A DNA stretch of 28,598 bases, from the NCBI GenBank assembly GCA_019416865.1, contig DXWL01000024.1, forward strand, positions 1 through 28,598, read 5' to 3'. The notes under the pieces were generated by a model, which searched no databases, had not been told where the DNA came from, and saw nothing but the letters and a program-made list of their open reading frames with translations. The translations under genes and the position numbers were made by a program. Positions 8,216 through 14,664 of this stretch are shown in pieces (position 1 is the first letter of the stretch; each line of letters starts with the position of its first letter). The DNA comes from Fusobacterium sp. (GTDB lineage: Bacteria > Fusobacteriota > Fusobacteriia > Fusobacteriales > Fusobacteriaceae).

Positions 8216-9055
8216 ATGAATATATTTGAACAGCACAGCATGAAAAATCACTCTAATATGAAAATAGGTGGAAGTGCTAAAAGATTTATAGAGATAGAAA
8301 ATAAAGAGGAGATTCCAGAGATTTTACAAGGACTGGATAATTATTTTATCATAGGAAATGGAACAAATACTCTTTTAAATGATAAATTTCTTGATATAAC
8401 ATTTATCTCTTTAAAAAAGCTTAATAAGATAACAGATCTTGGAGATGGAAGAATAAATGTAGAGGCTGGACTTGATTTTGGAAAGCTTATAAAATATATG
8501 GGAGAAAATGATCTTTCAGGTCTTGAAGAACTTGCAGGTATTCCGGGAACAGTAGGAGGACTTGTATTTATGAACGGAGGAGCATACGGTAAGGAGATAT
8601 TTGACTGTATTGAATCTGTTGAAATAATAGACAGCGAAAAAAATATGAAAGTTATCCCTAAAAATGAGCTGAAAATAGATTATAGAATGACAGAGATAAA
8701 AGAGAACAGCTGGATAATTTTAAGTGCAAACTTTAAATTTGAAAAAGGATTTAAGAAAGATCTTGTAAAAGAGATTCAGGCAAAGAGAGAAAATAATCAG
8801 CCTCTTGAGATGCCAAATCTTGGAAGTACTTTTAAAAATCCTAAAGGATATTTTGCAGCAAGACTTATAATAGAAGCTGGGGCTCAAGGATTAAAAATCG
8901 GAGGAGCTCAAATGTCTATGAAACATCCTAACTTTATTGTTAATGATGGAACAGCTACTTTTGAAGATGTATTAAATCTTATAGCTGAAGTAAAAAAAAG
9001 AGTAAAGGAAAATTCAGGAATAGAACTTGAAAGGGAAATAATAATACTGAAATAA
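8216..9055 (+). CDS. murB: UDP-N-acetylenolpyruvoylglucosamine reductase
   Basis: FAD- and NADPH-dependent reductase that converts UDP-GlcNAc-enolpyruvate to UDP-MurNAc. 279 residues with the shorter, type II MurB organisation. The FAD-binding half has NHSNMKIGGSA (11-21), IGNGTNTL (46-53) and the long GLEELAGIPGTVGG motif (102-115). DYRM (155-158) is the conserved Tyr-Arg pair. NLGSTFKNP (201-209) holds the catalytic proton donor Ser204, and the C-terminal Glu near 274 completes the active site. The Shine-Dalgarno AAAGGA is rather distant (about 12 bases), suggesting coupling to murC, which ends three bases upstream. Confidence 0.94.
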   Translation: MNIFEQHSMKNHSNMKIGGSAKRFIEIENKEEIPEILQGLDNYFIIGNGTNTLLNDKFLDITFISLKKLNKITDLGDGRINVEAGLDFGKLIKYMGENDLSGLEELAGIPGTVGGLVFMNGGAYGKEIFDCIESVEIIDSEKNMKVIPKNELKIDYRMTEIKENSWIILSANFKFEKGFKKDLVKEIQAKRENNQPLEMPNLGSTFKNPKGYFAARLIIEAGAQGLKIGGAQMSMKHPNFIVNDGTATFEDVLNLIAEVKKRVKENSGIELEREIIILK

Positions 9056-9076
9056 AAAATTAGGAAGTGAAAATTT

Positions 9077-9946
9077 ATGAAAATAGCAGTTTTTATGGGA
9101 GGAATATCTTCAGAAAGAGAAGTTTCTTTAAGAACAGGAGCAGCTATCTTAGGAAGTCTTGTAAGACAGGGATATGATGCTTATGGAGTAACTCTTAATA
9201 AAGATAATCTTCTTTCAGCTTTTATAGATAATGAATACGATTTAGCATATCTTGCTCTTCATGGAGAGTATGGAGAAGATGGAAGAATACAGTCTGTTCT
9301 TGATATTCTTGGAAAAAAATATACAGGATGCGGTGTAACATCGAGTGCGGTATCTATGGATAAAGATCTTACAAAAAGAATAGCAGAAGCAGTAGGAGTA
9401 AGAACTCCAAAATCATATACAAGAAAAGATGTGGAGAATATAACAGAATATCCAGTTGTAGTAAAACCTTCAACAGAAGGGTCTACAGTGGGACTTTATA
9501 TCTGCCATGATTTAAATGAACTTAAAGATGCCATTGAAAAATCAGGGGACAGAGATCTGGTTATAGAGGAATTTATAAAAGGTGAGGAGCTTACAGTTGG
9601 AGTTCTTGAGGGAGAGCCTCTTGGGGTATTAAAGATAACACCTAAAATTGGATTATATGATTACAAATCAAAATATACAGCAGGAATGACAGAATATGAA
9701 TATCCTGCAAAAATAAGTGAAAAAGCCTACCAAGAAGCTATGGAATATGCTACAATAATTCATAATAGCTTAAAAATGAAAGGTGTTTCAAGAAGTGATT
9801 TCATTTTAAAAGATGAAAAATTATATTTTCTTGAGGTAAATAGTTGTCCTGGAATGACAGAAACTAGTTTAGTACCAAAACTGGCAACATTAAAAGGATA
9901 TACTTTTGATGATATTACAAGAAAAATTGTTGAAAAATTTAGATAA
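9077..9946 (+). CDS. ddl: D-alanine-D-alanine ligase
   Basis: ATP-grasp ligase of 289 residues that makes the D-Ala-D-Ala dipeptide used by murF. N-terminal motif GGISSEREVSLRTG contains the conserved Glu15 and Ser17 region. Other visible motifs are LHGEYGEDG, KPSTEGSTVGL (substrate and ATP binding), EEFIKGEELTVGVL and the Mg-binding C-terminus EVNSCPGMTETSLVP. The active-site segment is the DYKSKY type, with Tyr as in classical D-Ala-D-Ala (not D-Ala-D-Lac) ligases; this resistance-relevant reading is inferred from family knowledge. It is short, like DdlB types. It sits between murB and ftsQ, as in many dcw clusters. Confidence 0.94.
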   Translation: MKIAVFMGGISSEREVSLRTGAAILGSLVRQGYDAYGVTLNKDNLLSAFIDNEYDLAYLALHGEYGEDGRIQSVLDILGKKYTGCGVTSSAVSMDKDLTKRIAEAVGVRTPKSYTRKDVENITEYPVVVKPSTEGSTVGLYICHDLNELKDAIEKSGDRDLVIEEFIKGEELTVGVLEGEPLGVLKITPKIGLYDYKSKYTAGMTEYEYPAKISEKAYQEAMEYATIIHNSLKMKGVSRSDFILKDEKLYFLEVNSCPGMTETSLVPKLATLKGYTFDDITRKIVEKFR

Positions 9947-9980
9947 ATAATGGATAATAGAATAGACAGGTGGTAGTGTT

Positions 9981-10673
9981 TTGAAACTGATTATCAGAAT
10001 GGGTTTAGTTGTTCTGCTGACTTTGGGAATAATTAAAACAAATAGGTTTTTTTTAACGAAACCTGTTTTTGAAGTGAAAAATATAACAATAGCAGGAGCT
10101 TCTGAAAAATTGGAAAAGAGCTTCTCTCCTCTTAAAGATGAGCTTATAGGTGAAAACATAAATGATATTGATCTCTTGGAAATAGAGAAAAGGATATCTG
10201 AAGATGTGAGAGTAAACAAAGTTTCAGTAAAAAGAAGCAACCTTAGTGAAATTGTAATAACAGTTGAAGAAAAAGAGCCTGAATACTATCTTCAATACAA
10301 GAAAAAAATATATCTTCTTGATAAAGACGGCAAAATTTATGGCTATCTAAATGATTTGAAAACTAAGGATTTTCCTTTTTTAGTTGTAAAATCAGAAGAG
10401 GAGATAGAAATAATTTTAAGTGTTCTTGATAAGATAGAAGCAACAGATTTTAAAGATGTAATATCACAGATTTATATAGATGAACCAAGTTGTATAAAAA
10501 TTATTTTATACGATGGAGCTGTGATAAAAACAGACAGAGATGTAAAAAAGGAAAAATATGATATAGGAAGTTACCTTTTCTTTGATCTGTCAGGAAAGAA
10601 AAAAGTAGACTATATGGATCTGAGATATGAAGATTATATAGTCAGATATATGGAGGATAAAAATGGAAGATAG
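9981..10673 (+). CDS. ftsQ: FtsQ/DivIB-family cell-division protein (POTRA)
   Basis: Bitopic divisome protein of 230 residues. It begins with a TTG preceded by AGGTGG seven bases upstream; no nearer ATG gives a full N-terminus. A short basic cytoplasmic end leads into one membrane helix (about residues 6-20), then an extracytoplasmic POTRA domain (about 30-100) starting FEVKNITIAGA, the usual FtsQ POTRA opening, with ISEDVRVNKVSVKRSNL and VEEKEPEYYL further on. The rest is a variable FtsQ-like C-terminal domain. Sequence conservation is weak, as is normal for FtsQ, and the call leans on position between ddl and ftsA. It overlaps ftsA by 11 bases. Confidence 0.82.
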   Translation: MKLIIRMGLVVLLTLGIIKTNRFFLTKPVFEVKNITIAGASEKLEKSFSPLKDELIGENINDIDLLEIEKRISEDVRVNKVSVKRSNLSEIVITVEEKEPEYYLQYKKKIYLLDKDGKIYGYLNDLKTKDFPFLVVKSEEEIEIILSVLDKIEATDFKDVISQIYIDEPSCIKIILYDGAVIKTDRDVKKEKYDIGSYLFFDLSGKKKVDYMDLRYEDYIVRYMEDKNGR

Positions 10674-11934
10674 CATTATAAAGTTTATCCTGGACATTGG
10701 GAATTCAAAAATCAAAATGCTTGTGGGAGAGCTTAGCAGTTGCGGAGAAAAATTAAGGGTTCTGAAATATGTAGAAGTTCCAAGCAAGGGAATGAGAAAA
10801 AATGTGATAGAGAATCCAATACTTTTAAGTGAATGTATTTCTGAAGCAGCAAAAGCTGTTGAAGAGGGAACAGGACTTGAAATTAGAAAGGTAATACTTG
10901 GAATAGGCGGAGCAAACATTCGTTCTAAAACAAAAAATATAAGGTTATCTTTCAATGAAGAAAAGATTATAACAGATGAGGATATAGCATCACTTTTCCT
11001 TACAGCAGAAAAAGAATTGAAAGGAAAAGGGGAGCAGGTACTTGAAAGTGAAATATACAATATCAGAGTAAATAATTCAGGTATTGTAAAAAATCCAGTA
11101 GGACTTACAGGAAGAGAGCTTCAAGGGGATATTCATCTTATATTTGTAAATGAAGCAGAGGTTGATGAACTGACAGAAGTAGTAAACAGAGCTAAAATAG
11201 AGGTTGACAGCATTGTTTTAAATCCTTATGCTTCAGCTAAGGCAACTCTTCTTGAAGAAGACAAAAATATGGGAGTTGCTCTTATAGATATTGGAGAGGG
11301 AACAACAGATATAATTATTTACAAAAATAACAAGTTGATATATGCAAAATCTCTTCCATTGGGAGGAATGCATTATGTAAGCGATTTGGAATATTTGTAT
11401 AAAGTTACCAAGACAGAAGCACAGGAAATGGTAAATCAGCTGATAAACTCTAAAGAGAGAGAAGAATTTCTTTATGTAGGGGACAGCAAAAAAGTTTCTG
11501 CAGCAGATATAAAGAAAGTAATAGATGCCAGAACAGGAGATCTGGTTGCCTTTATAAGAAAGACAATAGAGGAATCTGGATTTACAGGATATCTTGGAAA
11601 GGGAATCTACCTTACAGGAGGAGCTACTAAAATGGACGAGATATTCGATGGTGTAAAAAGCAATCTTGGATATTCAGTAAAAAGAGTGCTTCCATTCCCT
11701 TTAACTGGGCTTGAAGATCCAAAACCAGAGATGTCTGTAGCAGTAGGTATTCTTTTAGAAGTTATGGAAAAAGAATATAAGAAAATAGAAAAAGAGAAAA
11801 AAGCAAAAGAGGAGCAGGAAAATCTCCTTAAAGCATCAATCAAAGTTGATGAAGAGGAAAAAACAGAAGAACAACCAAAAGTAAAAAAAGAGAGATTTAA
11901 GGCTGTTAAAGAATGGCTTTCTAACTTTATATAA
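10663..11934 (+). CDS. ftsA: Cell-division protein FtsA (actin-like Z-ring anchor)
   Basis: Actin/HSP70-fold ATPase of 423 residues that tethers FtsZ to the membrane. Phosphate 1 motif is LDIGNSKIKMLVGE near the start. The 1C/SHS2 region follows (GGANIRSKTKN). Phosphate 2 is LIDIGEGTTDIIIY (207-220), then YAKSLPLGG and the adenosine motif YLTGGATKMD. The last residues (RFKAVKEWLSNFI) form a plausible amphipathic membrane-targeting helix after a charged Lys/Glu-rich linker, as in typical FtsA. GGAGG just upstream and the 11-base overlap with ftsQ support the ATG. ftsZ follows after 18 bases. Confidence 0.94.
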   Translation: MEDSIIKFILDIGNSKIKMLVGELSSCGEKLRVLKYVEVPSKGMRKNVIENPILLSECISEAAKAVEEGTGLEIRKVILGIGGANIRSKTKNIRLSFNEEKIITDEDIASLFLTAEKELKGKGEQVLESEIYNIRVNNSGIVKNPVGLTGRELQGDIHLIFVNEAEVDELTEVVNRAKIEVDSIVLNPYASAKATLLEEDKNMGVALIDIGEGTTDIIIYKNNKLIYAKSLPLGGMHYVSDLEYLYKVTKTEAQEMVNQLINSKEREEFLYVGDSKKVSAADIKKVIDARTGDLVAFIRKTIEESGFTGYLGKGIYLTGGATKMDEIFDGVKSNLGYSVKRVLPFPLTGLEDPKPEMSVAVGILLEVMEKEYKKIEKEKKAKEEQENLLKASIKVDEEEKTEEQPKVKKERFKAVKEWLSNFI

Positions 11935-11952
11935 AATATCGGGAGGTTAATT

Positions 11953-13020
11953 ATGGAGAACAATATTGTAAAAATAAAAGTTCTTGGTGCAGGGGGAGCT
12001 GGAGGAAATGCTATCAACGACATGATTTCAGCAGGAGTTACAGGAGTAGAATTTATAGCAGCTAATACAGACGCACAGGACTTAGGAAAATCACTTGCAG
12101 ATGTAAGAATTCAATTGGGAGAAAAACTTACTAGAGGACTTGGAGCAGGAGCAAATCCTGAAATAGGAAAACAATCTGCTGAAGAGGATTTAGACAAATT
12201 AAAACAACTTCTTGAAGATACAGATATGCTGTTTATCACAGCAGGAATGGGTGGAGGAACAGGAACAGGTTCTTCTCCTGTAATTGCAAAAATAGCAAAA
12301 GAATTGGGAGTATTAACAGTTGGTATAGTAACAAAACCTTTCGGATTTGAAGGTGGAAAGAGAAGAACTAATGCAGAAAAAGGAATTGAAGAATTAAAAG
12401 AGTTTGTAGACTCTTTGGTTGTAATTCCTAATGATAAATTATTTGAACTTCCTGATAAAACAATAACTCTTCAAAATGCTTTCAAAGAAGCAAACAATAT
12501 TTTGAAGATAGGTATTAAAGGTGTTGCAGATCTTATGATAGGTAACGGACTTATCAATCTTGACTTTGCTGATATAAAAACAACTATGCAAAATTCAGGG
12601 ATAGCAGTGTTAGGATTTGGAGAGGGAGATGGAGAAAACAGAGCTATAAAAGCAACTGAAAAAGCTCTTATGTCCCCATTATTAGAAAAATCAATTTCAG
12701 GAGCAAGTAAAATTCTTTTAAATATAACAGGTTCATCTGACTTAACTCTTATGGAAGCACAATCTATTGCAAATATTGTTAAAGATGCAGCTGGTAAGAG
12801 TGCAGACGATGTTATGTTTGGAGTAAACTTAAATGAAGAGTTAAAAGACGGAATTCAAGTTACAATTATAGCTAATAATTTCGTTGATGCTGTTGAAAAA
12901 AATGAGCCTTTTATCAATGTAGATGTAAATAAGGCTGAAGAAAAAGCTGAACCTAAGAGTGCTGAAGATGACAGAAGAACAGAGCTTGATCTTCCGCCTT
13001 GGATAAGAAGCAATAAATAA
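11953..13020 (+). CDS. ftsZ: Cell-division GTPase FtsZ
   Basis: Tubulin homologue of 355 residues that polymerises into the Z-ring. Nucleotide-binding G-box GGGTGTG (100-106) and the N-terminal GAGGAGGNA (12-20) are intact. The T7 synergy loop NLDFADIK (202-209) has the catalytic Asp that completes GTPase activity across the subunit interface. After a short acidic linker, the C-terminal conserved peptide is DLPPWIR (346-352), the site for FtsA and other partners. GGGAGG lies nine bases before the ATG. Codon choice is slightly different (more ttg/tta, caa) from the mur genes, consistent with high expression. A weak hairpin follows, overlapping the rpsF promoter. Confidence 0.97.
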   Translation: MENNIVKIKVLGAGGAGGNAINDMISAGVTGVEFIAANTDAQDLGKSLADVRIQLGEKLTRGLGAGANPEIGKQSAEEDLDKLKQLLEDTDMLFITAGMGGGTGTGSSPVIAKIAKELGVLTVGIVTKPFGFEGGKRRTNAEKGIEELKEFVDSLVVIPNDKLFELPDKTITLQNAFKEANNILKIGIKGVADLMIGNGLINLDFADIKTTMQNSGIAVLGFGEGDGENRAIKATEKALMSPLLEKSISGASKILLNITGSSDLTLMEAQSIANIVKDAAGKSADDVMFGVNLNEELKDGIQVTIIANNFVDAVEKNEPFINVDVNKAEEKAEPKSAEDDRRTELDLPPWIRSNK

Positions 13021-13031
13021 TATTAAAAAAT

Positions 13032-13060
13032 AAGAAAGTTCTTGAAATTAAAGAACTCTT
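13032..13060 (+). terminator. Weak hairpin after ftsZ, overlapping the rpsF -35
   Basis: AAG-AA-AGTTCTT (13032-13043, with AA bulged) can pair with AAGAACT-CTT (13051-13060). No T-run follows (GTGATATAAT), so it would be a poor terminator and may only reduce read-through from ftsZ. It shares bases with the rpsF promoter. Confidence 0.3.
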
Positions 13061-13070
13061 GTGATATAAT
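13042..13070 (+). promoter_or_regulatory. Strong promoter for rpsF-rpsR
   Basis: TTGAAA (13042-13047), 17-base spacer, perfect -10 TATAAT (13065-13070) preceded by TG at 13062-13063 (extended -10). A start near 13077 leaves a 60-base leader before rpsF. Confidence 0.8.
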
Positions 13071-13077
13071 AATATCT

Positions 13078-13107
13078 GCCCTGCTCAAGAACATAAGTGT
13101 TTTGGGC
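13078..13107 (+). promoter_or_regulatory. Structured rpsF leader, candidate autoregulatory element
   Basis: The leader can fold in two competing ways. GCTCAA-G-AACA (13083-13093, G89 bulged) pairs with TGTTTTGGGC (13098-13107) around the loop TAAG; alternatively GCCC (13078-13081) takes GGGC (13104-13107), leaving TGCTCA as a bulge. Many bacteria regulate rpsF by binding of the S6:S18 complex to a leader hairpin with a bulge (established for that operon). I cannot confirm the diagnostic motif here, so this is a candidate only. Confidence 0.4.
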
Positions 13108-13136
13108 TAAAACCATAGGGAGGAGGTAAATTACGA

Positions 13137-13421
13137 ATGACTAAATACGAAATTATGTACATCATCAACCCAACAATCTTAGAAGAGGGAAGAGATGCAG
13201 TTATCGCTAAAGTTGATGCTATATTAACAGAAGCTGCTGCTACTATTTCTAAAACTGAGAAATGGGGAGAAAGAAAGTTAGCTTATCCTATCGATAAAAA
13301 GAAAACAGGATTTTATGTACTAACTATGTTCGAAATGGACGGTACAAAATTAGTAGATGTAGAAAGAAAGCTTAACATAACTGAAGAAGTTATGAGATAT
13401 ATCATCGTTAAACAAGACTAA
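13137..13421 (+). CDS. rpsF: 30S ribosomal protein S6
   Basis: A 94-residue protein with the S6 ferredoxin-like fold. The N-terminus MTKYEIMYIINP is the typical first strand; KTEKWGERKLAYPIDKKKTGFYVL is the conserved central segment, and EEVMRYIIVK the C-terminal strand. S6 pairs with S18 on the 30S platform. Length is normal for short S6 proteins. GGGAGGAGG lies about 9-15 bases before the ATG. It is first in a two-gene operon with rpsR. The ssb gene found between rpsF and rpsR in many bacteria is absent. Confidence 0.96.
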   Translation: MTKYEIMYIINPTILEEGRDAVIAKVDAILTEAAATISKTEKWGERKLAYPIDKKKTGFYVLTMFEMDGTKLVDVERKLNITEEVMRYIIVKQD

Positions 13422-13483
13422 TTCTAAAATCTATTAATTATTGTTATCAAAAAGTTTATTTCAAATAAGAGGAGGTATTTAAA

Positions 13484-13702
13484 ATGGCTGAATTCAGAAG
13501 AAGAAGAGCTAAATTAAGAGTTAAAGCTTCAGAAATAGATTACAAAAATGTTGATCTTTTAAAAAGATTCGTTTCTGATAAAGGAAGAATCAATCCTTCT
13601 AGAGTAACTGGTGCTAATGCTAAGTTACAAAGAAAAATAGCTAAAGCTATTAAAAGAGCTAGAAATATCGCTTTAATTCCTTACACAAGAATTGAAAAAT
13701 AG
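13484..13702 (+). CDS. rpsR: 30S ribosomal protein S18
   Basis: A 72-residue, strongly basic protein. The DYKNVDLLKRFVSDKGRI segment (residues 19-36), then INPSRVTGANAKLQRKI and RARNIALIPY near the end, are the S18 signatures. It binds with S6 to the central domain of 16S rRNA. A perfect GAGGAGG Shine-Dalgarno precedes the ATG. The 62-base spacer from rpsF has no promoter I can see; a strong terminator follows eight bases after the stop. Confidence 0.97.
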   Translation: MAEFRRRRAKLRVKASEIDYKNVDLLKRFVSDKGRINPSRVTGANAKLQRKIAKAIKRARNIALIPYTRIEK

Positions 13703-13709
13703 TTTACAT

Positions 13710-13738
13710 AAAAAAGAGAGTTTTTACTCTCTTTTTTT
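13710..13738 (+). terminator. Rho-independent terminator after rpsR
   Basis: AAAAAAGAGAGT (from 13710) pairs with ACTCTCTTTTTT (from 13726) around a short T loop and ends in a seven-T run. The stem is about 12 bp and the A/T symmetry would also allow function in reverse. Confidence 0.9.
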
Positions 13739-13763
13739 GTTGCATATTTAAAAGGTAAATAAT

Positions 13764-13792
13764 TTCATATTAGAATACTTTTATGGTATAAT
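13764..13792 (+). promoter_or_regulatory. Promoter for the flavodoxin gene
   Basis: -35 TTCATA (4 of 6 matches), 17-base spacer, -10 TATAAT (13787-13792) with an extended TG at 13784-13785. A transcript starting near 13799 leads to the Shine-Dalgarno at 13834-13840. Confidence 0.65.
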
Positions 13793-13846
13793 ATTACATA
13801 AGAAAAATCATATATTCATATGGAATATTTATCAGGAGGAACAAAA

Positions 13847-14341
13847 ATGAAAATAGGAATTTTCTATGGCAGTACAACAGGAGTTACAAAAAGAGTGGCA
13901 GAGAGAGCAGGAGAGCTTTTAGGTGCTGATGTAATGAATGTTTCTGAGATAGAGGAAAAAATAGATAACTACGATATGCCTATTTTTGCCACATCAAGTT
14001 GGAATAAAGGAGATGTACAAAAAAGCTGGGAAGAACATCTGAAATTTTTAGAAAAAAAAGACTTTGGCGGAAAAAAAGTGGCTCTTATAGGTGTAGGAGA
14101 TCAGGAATTTTTTGGCAAAACTTTTGCAGAGGGAATGAATGTTATCTATACATATATAAAATATAACAATATAAAACTTATTGGAAGAACATCAACAGCA
14201 GGATATGAATTTGATGAATCAAGAAGTGTTGAGAAAGGAAAATTTATAGGGCTTGTAATAGATGATAAAAATCAAAAAGAGCTTACAGAAGAGAGAATTG
14301 TAAATTGGGTAAATCAACTTAAAGAAGAGATGAAAGATTAA
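13847..14341 (+). CDS. Flavodoxin
   Basis: Small FMN electron carrier, 164 residues from the ATG at 13847. An in-frame ATG at 13820 would add nine residues (ending GGTK) encoded by the Shine-Dalgarno AGGAGGA itself, so 13847 is preferred. The FMN-phosphate loop is IFYGSTTGVTKRVAE near the N-terminus. The second region is ATSSWNKGDVQKSWEEHL, replacing the commoner PTWxxGE, and the third is GVGDQEFFGKTFAEGM, typical of long-chain flavodoxins. RTSTAGYEFDESRSV is the inserted long-chain segment. It is monocistronic, with promoter and terminator. Electron donor and acceptor cannot be deduced from the window. Confidence 0.92.
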   Translation: MKIGIFYGSTTGVTKRVAERAGELLGADVMNVSEIEEKIDNYDMPIFATSSWNKGDVQKSWEEHLKFLEKKDFGGKKVALIGVGDQEFFGKTFAEGMNVIYTYIKYNNIKLIGRTSTAGYEFDESRSVEKGKFIGLVIDDKNQKELTEERIVNWVNQLKEEMKD

Positions 14342-14409
14342 AAAATAGATTTTAACAAAAAAATAAAATATATTTATCTTTTGTAAAAACTGTATTAGAA
14401 AAGAAATTT

Positions 14410-14437
14410 AAGACTAAAAAAAGTCTTGATTTTTTTA
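14410..14437 (+). terminator. Rho-independent terminator after flavodoxin
   Basis: AAGACT (14410-14415), loop AAAAAA, AGTCTT (14422-14427), then GATTTTTTTT. The stem is only 6 bp but the T tail is clear. Its 3' arm overlaps the -35 of the next candidate promoter. Confidence 0.7.
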
Positions 14438-14454
14438 AAAAAAATATGTATACT
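14426..14454 (+). promoter_or_regulatory. Candidate promoter of a small transcription unit
   Basis: TTGATT (14426-14431), 17-base spacer, TATACT (14449-14454). No gene long enough to report lies between it and the terminator at 14475, so it would drive only a very short RNA unless there is read-through to the autotransporter. Confidence 0.5.
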
Positions 14455-14460
14455 GAGGAT

Positions 14461-14518
14461 AATAGAGATATGTCAAAATAAGTATAATTAATTATAAATA
14501 ATTATACTTATTTTTTTT
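14461..14518 (+). ncRNA. Candidate very small RNA (or autotransporter leader)
   Basis: Predicted from the promoter at 14426-14454 and the perfect terminator hairpin ending near 14518. The transcript would be about 55-60 bases: a short AU-rich single-stranded 5' end (including an ATG TCA AAA TAA mini-frame at 14470-14481) and then a 16-bp hairpin. This layout resembles terminator-only small RNAs, but nothing in the sequence shows that it is stable or functional. Confidence 0.3.
14475..14518 (+). terminator. Perfect 16-bp hairpin with T tail
   Basis: AAAATAAGTATAATTA (14475-14490) and TAATTATACTTATTTT (14499-14514) are perfect reverse complements around an 8-base loop, followed by more T residues. 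It is entirely A/T apart from one G-C pair and symmetrical enough to work in either direction. Confidence 0.75.
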
Positions 14519-14583
14519 ATGCAAAAAAATAATATTTTTATACAATCCTCTTTTGAAAAATACTAAAATATTAAACAATTTTT

Positions 14584-14604
14584 ACTTTTAAAAAAGTGTA
14601 TAAT
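14584..14604 (+). promoter_or_regulatory. Likely -10 and adjacent palindrome for the autotransporter gene
   Basis: TATAAT at 14599-14604 is the best -10 upstream of the autotransporter; no good -35 lies at 16-18 bases. The palindrome ACTTTTAAAAAAGT (14584-14597) abuts the -10, in the place of the spacer, so it could be an operator. A second possible -10, TACAAT, is at 14621-14626. Confidence 0.4.
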
Positions 14605-14664
14605 TAATCATAATTTTTTGTACAATTTTTAAAGTGAAAATATCAAAGGGGGAGGAATTTATTA

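Noticed and set aside
8216..9055. Truncation of murB, because it is short
   Set aside because: FAD-binding, Ser204 and the C-terminal Glu are all present; the length fits type II MurB proteins.
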